From: Xiphophorus maculatus
Taxonomy: Eukaryota; Chordata; Actinopteri; Cyprinodontiformes; Poeciliidae
Direction: 5' to 3'
Length of the DNA: 64,000 nucleotides
Assembly (NCBI RefSeq): GCF_002775205.1
Contig: NC_036454.1
Span: forward strand, 14,404,882 to 14,468,881
Position numbers and translations under genes: made by a program. A model generated the notes under the pieces. The model did no database searches. It was not told the origin of the DNA and saw only the letters and a program-made list of their open reading frames with translations. Each line of letters begins with the position of its first letter. Position 1 is the stretch's first letter. Below are positions 1-18,100 of the stretch, piece after piece.

Positions 1-904
1 TCTTCTGGGTCATCAGGATCAGGCGCCATCTCATCCTCCTGAATCGATGGAAACAAAAATCAGCTACTTGTTTTCAGGTGGAATAAAATCTACATGATAA
101 AACATTTTAATATTAGACACACTGATCATTTAAGAGCCATCTGGTTGTGGGAGTTGATAACATACCCTTTCATAAATGGGTCTGGCTTTTTCTGGGCGAA
201 CGCTTTGACCACCTCGAGCTCCTCTTCCTCGGCCGCCACGACTCGGGCGTCCAAGAGTCCCAAAGTTTATGTCCAAGAGAGTGGTGATGACATTCATTGA
301 CCTGCGAAAGAAGTTTCCATCTTCCTCAATCTCCTCTACCGTCTCCTTTGTGTTCTGAAATATTGGACGCAAATGCATTTTAGACAAATGTTTGGATTTA
401 CAAAAATGTTCCCTTCGGTGTGTAATACAGTAACATTTACAGTCGTTATTAAATCATGGTAAAATCTGTTACATGTTAGTGTAAACGTTAGTGTAGTGTT
501 TATTCGTATGCATTTTGTTGTTGCACCCTTTTTCCAAACCAGATGTACTTTTCAACCTCAGAACACTAAGCACGCCACCCAATAATGACAATGTGAAAAA
601 TAAAAACCACAAGACATCACAAGTACATACATATTCACAGTCTTTGTTGCACCTTTGTTCTCAAGAACAGCTAAAAGGCTATAAGGCTGTTCTTGAGAAT
701 CCATCTTGGCACACAACTGTTTGTTAAAATTAAATGTGAAAACCCGCATAAGTCTTTGCTTTAACTGGTTTGATTTAAAAATAAATAAAACTTATCATTT
801 AAACACACTTTACTGCATTAGATCAAAAGCAACGTTTTCAGAAGCGTTACTTTTGATCTTGTGTCAAAAAAAGCCTTTTTAAATATCTAGAAATTATTCC
901 CTGG

Positions 905-953
<49 letters not shown>

Positions 954-3313
954 GAGCAGTAATTGTTTATGGGGCTTTGACTGCAGTGACACCCCTTTAT
1001 CAACAAAATATTGATACTTTTAGGTCCAAACCACCACATCCCTAATTCATGGTGAACCTGTTCATCTAAAGGAACACTGCCAGAAACAAGCCGTCCACTC
1101 AGGATTACAGTAAAAAGGTAACGCTTTCTATGTGTGCATGTGTGTAATTAAAACACACTCCACTCAGGCTGTGTAGTTTCAAGCATCCCATGATTCTCAC
1201 CTCCAGGTGCTTGGACTGGTGAATGACCTTTGCTTTAGAGGGAATCTTATCCTCTGCTTTGCGGATATTAAACTCCACTTTGGGACGGTTCTCCTCCTGA
1301 ATGGCCTTCCACTCATCCAGGGTCATCTCCATTGCAACCTGGACCACCATCTCATTGTCCTCATCTGTCACTCTGTTAAATGAAGCCAAACAACTTCAGT
1401 CCACTTTATTACAACTCTTAGTATTCATGTAAAAACCTTGGGCACACAGTTTACTCACCGAGTTAGATTCTCCTCCTCCAAAGTTGATTGTGGCTCCTCA
1501 GCTTTGGCACCAGCATCACTTGTCACCTCCATCATTTCACTTCAGAAAAAGAATTAATTAATTAAATTGAAGGCATGTACTGCACTGAAGTACCACAGTT
1601 TACTTCGTTAAAGTTCACTGACCTTGGCGCTTCCACAGCACTGCCCCAGTTCCATGGTCCTCTGCCTCCTCGTTTTTCTTCTGACGAGATCCCTCTGCAA
1701 CCGTTACATTATGATCCACCATCCACAACGCTTAAACCTGCCAAATGAATCTTGAATATACAGCCTTACGTTCCATCATGTCGATCATATTCTCTCTTGC
1801 CTCTCAGATAAAAGTCATCAGAGTTTCTTCCCCCACCTCCTCTCGCTCCTCTTCGGCCTGTGAATCCCCCTCTGCTGCTGAAGGCAGAGGCTTCATTATA
1901 GGATGGCCTGGAAACCAGAAGAACAGTTCAATGCAATGCTTCTCAAACTGTGCAGGCCACATCTGAAGCTGTCTATAGTACCCATAGAACTTGTATAAAT
2001 ACAAAAAGCATAATTTTAAAGTAATAGGAAGTGTGTTTTATGCTTAAATTAAATAAACATTTTTCTAATTAGTAGGGAAAATACATTTTTACTTAAAGAT
2101 TAATACACTTTGAATTCCACATTGAAAATTAAGAACAAAAAAGAGCAATCACTTTTAGAAACTTGCAGCATAAACCGATAAACTCAACTAAAATATGAAT
2201 CGTTACATACTTTGGCAATGAAAACTCCTGCGGTTCTTCTTGGTTCAGCCTCCGTTGGCCTGCAGCGCCTCCTCTCTTCTTGTTCCTCGGAGCCTCGGCT
2301 CTGGAGTCTCTGTCCTCCTTTGCAAATGGGGGACATTCCTGCTGTTTTCGCCCTGACGACACAACATGTTGATATTTGTGCAAAATGATTTGGGGAAATA
2401 ACCCCGTTACTGATCATTTTTTTATGAAACTGCTAAAGTTTGTATTTGTTAAATGATTTTTAAAAATATAAAGTGGTTCTTTATCCTTTTTAGCCAAAGT
2501 TATTGACCAATTGTGGGAGGTCCAACAAACTTGACCCTGGGATTTGCTAACTAGATTGTGCAAAGATACATGTTTAGCATTTCATGTCCACCACTAATTA
2601 TATTTTTAAAAATTAGGACATTTTTACAAACTTGAGTCACAACTTTTCACCAGTTTCTATGTAAATCTGGAACCCAAATTTCATCAGAATTTCAGCTTTC
2701 AAAGCACTGTCCTAATCTTTAACTCATAAACATGAACTTGGCCTCCTTTAAAAGCTTGCAATACTTTTGTATGTTTGGCCAACATGCGCTGTAAGTGGGG
2801 CCAAAAAAATCTAATTGTACTTGGGGTTCTTAAACTTTGGACCGCCTATGGCAGTACCTACATTAGTAGGCAACTCCTGCACAGAACCCTGTGGAAAAGA
2901 TTAAATGGAAACGCAGCCAAACAGAGCAAACGAGCAGCTCCGCTGACTTTGCATCGCTAACAGCTGACACAGCCCGAGCACACTTCCATCCGCTCTAGAA
3001 ACACCAGCAACTGCCAGCACAGAGCCGCTGGACCGCGCCTGTGTCTGTAGCGGTGATGCGGCTCACCTGGAACCAGGTCCAGGCCACCTGAGGCCACCGG
3101 CAGCCGTCTGTTCCTCTGAGATTCCCTCAGGCCTGGTTTCTTCTTCTTGCTTTTCTTGTCCTCATCCTCCTTTTTTTTCTTTTTCTTCTTCTCCGTCTCC
3201 TGCTCCACCTCGCTGATCAGGTCGAACGGGTCAGCTTCGTCGTCCAGAAGATCCCCGAACCTGTTCGCCACGACGCACCCGAAGGCGTCTTGCAGCATTT
3301 TCTCCGCCTGCAT
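1..3313 (-). CDS. habp4: HABP4/SERBP1-family RNA-binding protein (intracellular hyaluronan-binding protein 4), 3' end missing
   Basis: Predicted coding exons on the minus strand, 5' to 3': 3313-3067, 2352-2211, 1907-1770, 1694-1623, 1539-1459, 1372-1201, 354-166, 38-1 (runs off the window). All have GT-AG borders and compatible phases. Exon 1 encodes the family signature FGCVVANRF followed by an acidic [10 protein letters not shown] and a lysine-rich run. Exon 3 gives a [11 protein letters not shown] segment then [12 protein letters not shown]. Exon 6 gives [24 protein letters not shown], which in this family is the conserved HABP4/SERBP1 core. Exon 7 ends in an [11 protein letters not shown] box, and the last partial exon reads APDPDDPE, as expected just before the family's acidic C-terminus. 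FGCVVANRF and the [11 protein letters not shown] stretch favour HABP4 over SERBP1. The family binds RNA, ribosomes and hyaluronan in cytoplasm and nucleus. An alternative start is the second Met at 3298, which is closer to the usual N-terminus. About 360 residues are visible. Confidence 0.92.
909..946. repeat. (TA)n microsatellite in a habp4 intron
   Basis: An uninterrupted TA dinucleotide run lies in the intron between the sixth and seventh visible coding exons. No function is visible. Confidence 0.95.
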
Positions 3314-3324
3314 TTGTGTGTGTG

Positions 3325-3326
<2 letters not shown>

Positions 3327-3376
<50 letters not shown>

Positions 3377-3378
3377 GG
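3327..3378. repeat. (GA)n microsatellite with poly-G run directly upstream of the habp4 start
   Basis: A GT run leads into about 17 GA units and then 13 G. Read on the habp4 strand this is a poly-C/(CT)n/(CA)n tract ending roughly 15 bases before the predicted ATG at 3313, so it probably lies in the 5' untranslated region. The frame stays open through the tract, which creates a spurious Ser-Leu N-terminal extension. Confidence 0.9.
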
Positions 3379-5074
3379 CACAAAACATTTGACAAGCTGG
3401 TTCCGTTTTGAAAAGGAAAAGTTAAATAAATAAATTGGGAGTACCGTTTTGCAGGCCCAGCTACAGGAGAAGCGAACCGCGGACGGAACTCATCCGCTCC
3501 AGACAGCAGTCGACAAAAACAGCGCGAGCTGTTATCGACAGGTTTTAAATGTTTCCACGTGCGGAGGCCTCGCCACGCCCTCGCGCTCATTAATAGGCTG
3601 TTCACTGATCAATACGCTCTGCATAGAGATGGCTCTCAGCCCGTCCGAGTCTGTAGATTGTTCTGTGCTTAGTCAGACGGCACCAATCAGCTTTTAAAGG
3701 AAGAAGTGTGGAGTTAAAAAAAAAACGACAAATATATATCCACCAGTGAAGTTATATACCCTCGAAAAATCAAGGAACTGTGATTACTTTCTATCCAAAT
3801 AAAAGTGCTCCTCAATCAACTAGAATATCATTGAAAGGGTAGCATATTTATGTAATGACATTTAGTTTTTAGAAAACTATATTACATAAAACCTCTAGTT
3901 TAATGTTATATTTTAGTGACCAATCACAGGGAAGACTGCTGACTCAACAGTTATCCATTAAACACAAAGGATGACTGCTAAAGACGCAGAATGCTTATAG
4001 ACTGATGTGTCTATGTATTTTAATAGAAAGTTTAGTGGAAGAAAAACCTTGTTAGAAAAATGGTTTCTAAGAAGATTATGAGGTAAAACCCATTCAGATT
4101 ATTCACAAAGCACAGACTGTAGCTGGAGTCAGCGCTTCACGAGCCAACACCGTAAATCCACGCAGGACACAGGTTTCCCTCTGTTGACAAACTTTCTGAA
4201 GATGCTCATTCTCTTTTCCAGCAGATTTTTTTTTTCTGCTGAAAGATGAGTGGCATCGGACAGATTAATGCTGAGCTGAAGGGAGTTATCAAAGAAACTT
4301 TAGTTCCTTAAATAACTCAGTATATCCATTTTGCATTCATGCCAAGCTGCATTAATGCAGGAATTCATGCAAATGGAGGCCTGGTGAAGTACTGAATCCA
4401 TACATTGTAGATTTACAGTACTTTTCACCAATTGGTTATTTCTGTATTGTAATTTTTTCAAATAATATTTTCATTCTTTGGCCTTTCATTTGATGTAATC
4501 CATGCCATCAAAGTTAACAAATAAACCTTTGGACTACATCACTCTTAGTTCTACGCCTGTAGTACATGGTTCAAATGACTGGAATAATACAATTATTAAA
4601 GATTCTGTAAATAATTCAAATACATGTGTAGTGGAAACATCATGTCTTATTTCTCTCTGATTTTCACTTTAAATACACAAAAAGTTGCATAAACCTCATT
4701 CAAGCCCATCACAGTGTTTCCACCAATTAGTTTTAAGAGTTGCTCATACACAAATATAACAAGTTATCTGGCAATTATTAAGTGAGAAGTGTTTGTGAGC
4801 AGCTTAATTGTGTATAAAATGTGACACAAGCAGTAGAAATGATTATTTGTGTTTTATACAATTATGACTTGTGACATAACTATCAAAAATAATAAGTTAT
4901 AATAATAACATAACTATCAAAGTAATAAGTTGTACACTAGTACACCTGTCATTAGATTAGTTTAAATATAAAACAAAAAATTATACTGTCTTGAAACAAT
5001 TATCCCTTTATTAATCACTGTGATTTTTTTTTTATTGATCTTCTCCTGTCCAAGAAAATATGAAGTTTCTAGGC

Positions 5075-5120
5075 AGCCATTTTTTGACCAGTTAATAAGC
5101 CATTTTTTGACCAGTTAATA
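5075..5120. repeat. 23-bp tandem duplication
   Basis: The unit beginning GCCATTTTTTGACCAGTTAA occurs twice head to tail with a 23-bp period. The two copies look identical over 22 bases, which suggests a recent local duplication. Confidence 0.9.
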
Positions 5121-5204
5121 CTGTCAGGTCTTCCTCTTCCATCACTGGTCTAACACCAGAGTGCCACCTTCAGGCTTCTCTCTAGATCAGCTCATAGCTG
5201 TTTC

Positions 5205-5290
5205 TGTTTTTATTTATCCCCTTCATGGTCCGCCACCTTATCATGGTGGACGGGTTTGAGTGTCTCAGTAATCCTGATGGATGGCCCCCA
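5205..5290 (+). mobile_element. Short LINE-like relic
   Basis: The phrase GGTCCGCCACC...ATGGTGGACGGGTTTGAGTG resembles a segment of abundant fish non-LTR retrotransposons that I recall as GTGGTGGAGGGGTTTG. The fragment is short and its flanks do not continue convincingly. Family assignment is recall-based and weak. Confidence 0.35.
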
Positions 5291-5870
5291 GCCACCGGGC
5301 TCAGCAGGTTTTCTGGAGGAAACCCTGGAAATGTTCCTGGGTGATGCTTCTTGATCCAATTCTCCATTTTGATTTGAAACTTTCTTAGCAATCCTCCTCA
5401 AGGAATGCTGCTATTATTTAGGTGATATTTACAAGTGTGAGTTTCTGAAAAGTGATTTTATTCTGAGTCGTTAAAGATTTTGACCTGAAACTGCAACCGT
5501 CCTACTGTTGGTCTCCCGTCCTGTTGTTACCCAACTATAAGATCAACCCTTTGCAATGGGATTCAGTTGACTGTGGTCCGGAAAGTCCCCCCAGATCTTA
5601 ATGGCCTTTAGAAACTTTTTCAGAGTTTTTAGAAATTTTATCTAATTTTCAATAAAAGCCTTTGAAATAAAAATGAGCTTGTGAGCTATGAAAGGTTGTA
5701 ATATTGATTAATATAAAAGGGATGACACAAACATCTTTTAAACACAGAAACTGTAAAGTTTATGAAAGCCAAAAAATACATACATTTTCTCTCTAGTAAT
5801 TCCCTTATAACTTTACGTTTCGATTTCCATTCTCCTAAAACAGTGCACCCTTTGTTCCCACCCTAAAACG

Positions 5871-6221
5871 ATTACGTCATTTTGGCGCCTCTTGGCCTTT
5901 TCCGTTCCCTTTAAAGTAAAAAAAAACAAAAAAACATGTAATAACATAAACAGACTCCTAAACGCGGGAAGGAGCCATCTGCTACCTAAAGTTAACCGCT
6001 CTTCCTTCTGATTGGCTATGCTGCCCGTCCTGTTCATCCTGATTGGCCAAAATCGGTGTCAACTTACAAGACCGCGCGTCAGGTGTTTAAATTCCATTGG
6101 CCAAAAACTAGTCTGCGCATACGCCAGTGTTTCTCTTTCTGATTGGCTAATGGTGCTGACGCGATTATCGCTGCTATTGGCTGCCGCTGACACGTGGGGC
6201 TAGATTTCTCCAGCGCATTGG
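5871..6221 (+). promoter_or_regulatory. znf367 proximal promoter: ATF/CRE-like site, E2F-like site and six ATTGG (NF-Y) boxes
   Basis: Directly visible are TTACGTCA (5873-5880), TTTGGCGC (5881-5888, matching the E2F consensus TTTSSCGC), and six ATTGG pentamers at 6011, 6042, 6096, 6142, 6176 and 6217. All six are on the plus strand, that is, inverted CCAAT. Spacing is 31 to 54 bp. A CACGTG E-box lies at 6191-6196. Clustered inverted CCAAT boxes at about 30-50 bp with an E2F site are a known layout of cell-cycle gene promoters. The block lies 300-650 bp upstream of the znf367 ATG. Factor binding is inferred. Confidence 0.7.
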
Positions 6222-6526
6222 ATGGCAGACTCCTCAGGCGGGAGTTTGCAACGCGGGACCACACATTTGTGGGCGCAACCGGTCAGTTCAGAGGAGAACG
6301 TTCCGGCCGAAGGGGACTGTTACTCTGTGCTCCCTGCTTGGAAACTTTTAGGATACTCTGTAACAAACTATTTTTTGCGTACCTCTATGGAAATGAAGGA
6401 CATATTCACCCCAGACTGAAGACCCGCCATTTAGGACTTATTTATCGATTCTTTTTGTAAGCAGACAGCAACTTTTAACAATTTTACTTGCGTTTTTTAG
6501 GCACGTGTACTATTACTGTACTCACA

Positions 6527-11652
<5,126 letters not shown>

Positions 11653-14147
11653 GCTCCCACTGACCCGGCCTCCTCTAATCCGCCTTCCTGCAGAATGTGC
11701 TGTAGCTAAAAGTTCTTCATAAACGCAGATCAATGCCTAGTTTAGTTGTAAAACCAGACTTTGAGAAAGAATCGGACTTGGCCTGAGATCCGTGTTAAAG
11801 CACAGAATCACTCCCTCCCTCTCAGCACCAGGAAGGCACAAGCTAAAGCACCTTACTCAGCTTCCATTTTATCTTTTTGGCTGCTATAAACGTAGGTTTG
11901 ACAACATGAAGAATGTCTCTTTCCTCTGTCTTCTAAAGGCAAAGGAAGAATACCTATTATGTTTTAATTTGATTTTGTTTTGCACTTTGGTAACGAGTTT
12001 TTAAGTATATTGTGGGAATAAGTGTATGACTGATGTATATATATATATATATGTGTGTGGATTAAGCTCAGATGGACCGAATGATACAGGGTGTGGTCAC
12101 AGATCCAGCTGTCAGATGGCCCAGATGTACTGAGAAAACTAAAGTGAAATAGTTTTAGCCTCACTGTTACTACTCTGTTCACAAACCGGGCGAGCAGCGA
12201 CAAAACGAAGCACATGACAGCCAATCATTGCAAGCGTAATCCAGAAGTCTGATCATGCAGAAGGTTTTAAAAACTAAAAAAAACAAAAACTCAGCCCCTA
12301 AATGCTGCCATGTTCTGCAGAACCAGCAAAGTAGTTGAGCATATTCTATGTTCTGGATTCATAGTTTCTGTTAACAATTCAGTTTTTCTTGTCACAACTA
12401 GGCATGGGCCAGTTAGCACCAGAAAAGTTTTAAAACGTTCCAGTGTCAAAAAAAAAGGCTTCAATTTGCCATAACACCTTCTCTGTAGTTTGAAGTTTCT
12501 AAAATGGGATTTTCTCCAGTTGTGTGGTTTATGCACACTGCCAATCAGCTGGCTGAAAAAAGGCTCTTACATTTTTATTTTATTTTTGCCTATAAAAAAA
12601 AAAAAGATAATTCTGTTATTTGGAAGTATTTTGAAAAAAAATACAGACTCCTCTTGCGCTTTAGGATTGTATCGTTTTAAAACCACAGAAAGTGCCAATG
12701 TGAGCGAGAATAGTCTGCTGCCTGTTAGCTGTCGAAAGCATGGCATTATTTTCCTCTCTTGCTTAAAATAAAGGCAATTGTGGTAGTTTGTAAATATTTC
12801 CCATCACAAACAACAAGGTGTTGTGTTATTTAAGGAAAGAGCAACTACAACAATAAGGCAATGCCTCTTTAGTGGAAAGGAAAAGCTTACAGTCTGAGGG
12901 ACCTAAAAAGTGTGCAAGTTTTTTCAGAGCAGTGTGTAAGCACACCTTTCATCTGACCCCTATCTGATGCTGCACACTGCTAGTTAACTGGCTGAAAGAA
13001 AAGGATTGCACTTATTTCTTTTCTTGAATAGTTTAACCAGTTAGCCAGATATTAGCTTATACTTCTACCTAAACTACTACTATATTTTAGCTATAGATCA
13101 AAATTAAAAAAAAAAAAACCCCGAATACAATCAGTAGGTTAAGAAATAATTATTTCTTGTGAAGTAAATTAGGTCACATTATTCATTTAGTTTAATTACC
13201 GTAGTGTTTTTATTTAGGATTTCTTTACAGTAATTAAATATTGGCCCATGTCTGGTGACGAGAAAGCCTGCAGGTGAGAAGCCGTTTTCCATTCGATGGC
13301 TCATCGTCTTTTATATTAAAAGCTGACGGACCAGATGTGATACTGACATGGCATCATAACAGTGTGGCAATTGTGTCATCTCATTTTAGTTTTTCAATAT
13401 TTATTTCACTTCCTTTTTACGATTTTTTGCTGACATCTTGTTCACATAGTCGAGTGCTGGAATCATAATTTAATAGTGTGACATAAATCCAAAGTTTGTA
13501 AAACATCAAGGTCACGATGAAGCACTTACCGCCCGGAGAGGCTCGGATTAAGCTTGCAATGCAGTAAAGATTTGATTCACTGTTTGTTCTGGAAATGGTT
13601 TTTATTTTCATAAACTGATTTGAGTGTTGCTGGTTGGGTTTGGATTTGTTTTCCCCTCTCTCTTTTTTTGTTTTTTTTGTTGTAATTTTATCAACGTGAC
13701 ACTACATCGTTTAACACTGTACGAAGCCCCTCACTGATGTTCTGCCTCTGTTTGGTTTTAATCTAGCTGTGCTCTTTCAATCTGGTTTGCAAATTACCCT
13801 TTAAAGAGGCAAAAATAATAATCCAAAAGAAGAAAAATCCAAATGATTTAATGAGCCCAATGATAATATATTTGGAAGAGCTTCAACCCCTTAGTCTGTT
13901 TTGTGGTTTGAGTAAATTAAGGCATTTAATATATATATATAAATATAGTGTTCTTTAGAAGATAAAATGAGTATGCACACTATTTACAGAAAGCTTTGAA
14001 GTTTAATTTTAGTTTCTTTTTGTTTTTTGCTTCTAACATCCTTCAGCAGTGTTCATATTTGACAGTATAGGGTGATCCTGCTTGCTGGTAGATGTTTTTA
14101 TTTACTCTCGACAGGCTGTCCACACTGTTATCTCATTGTTGATCATC

Positions 14148-14199
14148 AATAAACATTCACTGAATCCGACAGACGTGATTGTGGGAATTTTTGTTTATT
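14148..14199. terminator. Facing poly(A) signals between convergent znf367 and slc35d2
   Basis: AATAAA lies on the plus strand at 14148-14153 and TTTATT (AATAAA on the minus strand) at 14194-14199. The first could end a 2.5-kb znf367 3' UTR, and the second lies 160 bp past the slc35d2 stop. Another plus-strand AATAAA lies at about 12767. Use of any of them is inferred. Confidence 0.45.
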
Positions 14200-14357
14200 T
14201 GGTGTCGGTTTAAAATCTGAATTAAATAGCTAGGAATGAATGTTAATAGGTCTGTTCATAGTATAAAACGAGAGACACAATAAAGTGGTGAATTAATGAA
14301 ATGCTTCAATATGAAGCAGGATAAGGCCACCTGGTGGCTGAAGTTTTCCTCTTTTTC

Positions 14358-15084
14358 TCAGTCCTTCCTTGATAAATCCTCAGAAATGAGAATCTTCTGC
14401 TCTTGAGTTCCTTCTGCATTATTTCCGGGTGGTTGGCTGCTGTTGAAGGTGAGGTATGAATAGACTATTCCTCCTGACATGCTGCAAGGAAAATGACAAG
14501 TTGGAGTAAAATGATACGAACATTTTCTGTAGAGTGAATTGCATAAAGTCCCTACGCAGCCTTGAAAAGTATGAAAATGACTTTTCCAGGATGTTCTTTT
14601 TATGTTTATTCACATCCAAATAATATTTATCCTCAATTTTAATTCAAACTCATGGATCAGTCTGGTTGTTGAGTTACTGATTGAGAACAGCTGTTATTTG
14701 TCTGCTCATTCTAAAGTCCAAAAGGGCTTTTTGTGCTCCAGACCAGGGTGTTTATGCAGCTCTTCATCTCTACTTGAGAATGGTACAGATTATATTTACA
14801 TTGGGTTGCCTCTAACTTGTGTGGTGTACTTCTCAGTGAGAAGAAACCAGAACAACAAACAGCTTATGCATATATAATAGTAAAAATGATACACATATAT
14901 GTTGTTTGGAATGTGGTTTCTCGGTTTTGTTTTTCTCTTTCTGCAGGACTAGAAACAGACTTCCAACGTGTTTTTTCTACTTTTATCTTCTTTCCCTTAA
15001 CACTTTTTCCCCACCTTTGTCATTTTCTTTTCTCCTTTCTTTTTGTCTCTGTGTCCATTAGATTTGAAAAAAAAATCTAGTGAA

Positions 15085-15115
<31 letters not shown>

Positions 15116-18100
15116 CAAGTGGAGCATCATGGCTCCGCTTGTGAAAAATAAATCTGTTGGGCTCAGACAACGATTCTGTGTCACTCTGTTGGACAGGGCA
15201 TAAAAAGGAAAAGCAGAAATTTAGGTTGAGATCCATTTTCACAAACTCAGACCATTGTGTTAATTTCATTAAAAATATAGAGTTTTTCTGTTGAATAGGT
15301 AAAAGCGCAAAAATGTCACAATAAAATGTGTTTTTCCTTTTTCATTTTGATGGCCAGCAACTGCTTTAAAGTTGACCATGTTGGATCTTGTGGACGCGTC
15401 CAGAACAGAGTTTTAACATGTAAGATGTGGTTCTTAAACACGGTAAATTCTGCTTTAAAGAAAATATTCTGTGTGATCTACGCAATACAGATTTTGCACA
15501 GGGAGCTGATCTGAGTCAGCAAAAAACAAACCAACAAACAAGAAAAACAATTAAAGGAGCCCTTCATCAGTTTGCCAAATTGAAAGCCAACTTGAGCTGT
15601 GTGTTGTGTAATGATTTGTGCAATGGTTTGTGGGACCTGCAGAGAATAAAACTTTTTTTTGCAAATGTTCTCTCAGATTTCCAAACTGTTATAAAAACTG
15701 CAACGTAAATTTGAGAAATTGAGTGTGGAAAAGTGACCTTTGCCAAGATAAATCCAGAAAATATGTGTAAAAGATTTCGTTTATGCAGTAGAGATTTGAT
15801 TGAAAGACAACTTCATTTGTTTATGGTATTCTGTTTCTATTGATGTGAATTATGACACCAATAGTAAAACGAAGCCATGGTAAAATTCTCACCAAATGCT
15901 GAGGCCGAGGAAGTTAATCCATGAGAACATGTAGTCTCCACCCACAAAAATGCCGATGTAAGCTACGGCCACATTCTGAGGAGGGAGATCAAATGACAAC
16001 CGATTAATCAAAACAAAACCTGCGAAACGTTTTCTTTCTTTCATTTCACAGTAAACATGAAAAGCCTGGAGAACTGGGAAGTTGAGCTCCTGCTTGAGAC
16101 TGAAGATGAAATGATGAAATGGTTGAGATCTCAGCTTCCTGCTCTGTGTGAAATCGTTTCATTCTTTCAAAAACTTCTCATTAACTTGCTCTTACCTTTA
16201 TGGCCCCTACAACCGTAGTTGTAAGTGCTGAGTTATAAAAGCTGCAGAGGACTATTGAGCACATCAATACAAATCTGATGAAAAAAAACAGACAAGTTTA
16301 CGAGTTTATCAATGCAGCAATGGACTGACTGTGACTGAATATGTTGGATTTTGTTGCTGTAACATACCCCATGAAGCAGGACAGAAGGAAGCATAACATA
16401 AATGCAACATTGCTCCAGTCTTCAAATAAGAGAGCCTGGGGATGAAAGCACAAACAGTGTAGAATAGAAACAGAAAAAATAAAACAAAAAACAGAAAAAA
16501 TAAAACAAAAAAACTCTCAATTTTGGGTTACAAATGCAACTAATCAATAGTATTGTTTTGTACCTTGGTTAAATCTCCAGTGAAAGCACTGGCCAAGAGA
16601 GTGGGGAGGACGATGATGAGCGAATTGTAAAATAAGACGCCGTACTTCCCAAGGCTCTGTGCACAAACAGAAGGAAAGACGAGGTGATTGAAAATTTAGT
16701 TTTTTAGTTTTTAACATGCGGCTAACTTAACTTTTGTCAAATACAGTTAATCCCAAATTTATTCATACAACTGGCAGATTTAGATGTAAAACAATTTTTA
16801 TTTCACTAAAACATTTGTTCCTGATTGAAATTAATGCAGGAATCACCAAAAAGAGAATGAGACAATCAACTTCGAATAAATCTTAAGAAAAAACAAAAAC
16901 ATTTTATTCTCCTTTTAATAAAAATTGGCAAGTAAAAAAATATGTACAGTATACTTCTCTTTGTAATCTATGGACAAATCTTTTTTGCAGCAATGAAATC
17001 AGAAATTTTCTGTACCATCTAGAACAGATTTGGAACCGTTAACATAAAGACAATGATGAGCTGAAGAACGATGGATTTGTCAGGTTTTTCTGGGATTTTT
17101 TTCCCCATTTATTTTTAAAGTCATAATTTTCGGATACTATTCATCTGCTTTGGATATTGCTTTTTTGAACACTGCTCAATTCACAGTCACAGGCAGATGT
17201 AACAAGTGATTGAATAATGAACAGAAAAGCAGCCAAAGTCCAAAGAAAAAAATTGATAGACCTTCAAAACCCATAGAAAACCAAAAATCAAGACTATTTT
17301 TAAAGCTTAGAAGAGAATTTGGCTTTTTCTAAGCAAATGTCTAATGAAATTAAAGTTAGTTTAAAACTTTTGCCTATTTAAAAATCTTTTTAATCAAGTA
17401 AATGTGTTAGTATATAGTATAACTTAAAATAATACACACAGATATTAACTCAATCAATACCATGCAGGCTGTGTGGTAAATGGTACCTGATCACCAAGTT
17501 TCTTTTTGGTGTAAACACCAGTGGCTGCAGTGAAGGCGTCGTTCAGCAGAATGAAAGTGTAGGCCTCCATGTCAAAGGCCAGGTCGGAACTAACACGGAC
17601 AAAAAGAAAAGTAAGAAAAATCCAACAATCTGCACCACAACCAGATTACAAACATTTAATCTGTAAAACAAATAAATTATATGAGAGAAAGTCTGTACCT
17701 TGCAGCTACCATGGCCCCAAAGACTATCGTCACAACACTGCAAATTAAACGTCTAGAAAATGTTTTTCTGAGGAAGCAAAAAAACAAACAAGAGGCTGAA
17801 GAAAAACAAAAACAAACCTCTTGTAACACAACTAATCAGTTCTAAAATATATATTGTTTCCTGTCCAAAGGTTTGTGTCTCACCTTAATAAATAAGCTTC
17901 CAAGATCATTGTCATCAATATAGTGAATTTCCGTAACACTGTAAACATGGGTAAACTGAAAAAGAGGTGTTTAAGAGTGACCACTGTGTGCCAAAACCCA
18001 ATAAACATAAAAATATAAAAGGCATTCTTCAAGTAGGATGGATTAAAACCTGAGCTTTTTGGTGCTTGCCAGTCCTGTCACATGGTTTCCAACATACAGC

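Larger units (their letters stand above)
3620..5870. other. Intergenic stretch between divergent habp4 and znf367
   Basis: AT-rich sequence with no exon-like reading frame. It contains a 23-bp tandem duplication (5075-5120) and a fragment at about 5205-5290 that resembles the coding part of the fish LINE seen at 59.4 kb. Otherwise I see nothing functional. Confidence 0.6.

Noticed and set aside
3314-3388. N-terminal Ser-Leu-rich extension of habp4
   Set aside because: It is translation of a microsatellite with no ATG in the family context; it is better explained as 5' UTR.
6488-6526. In-frame upstream extension of znf367
   Set aside because: It has no ATG (only a TTG), and the known N-terminus begins close to the ATG at 6527.
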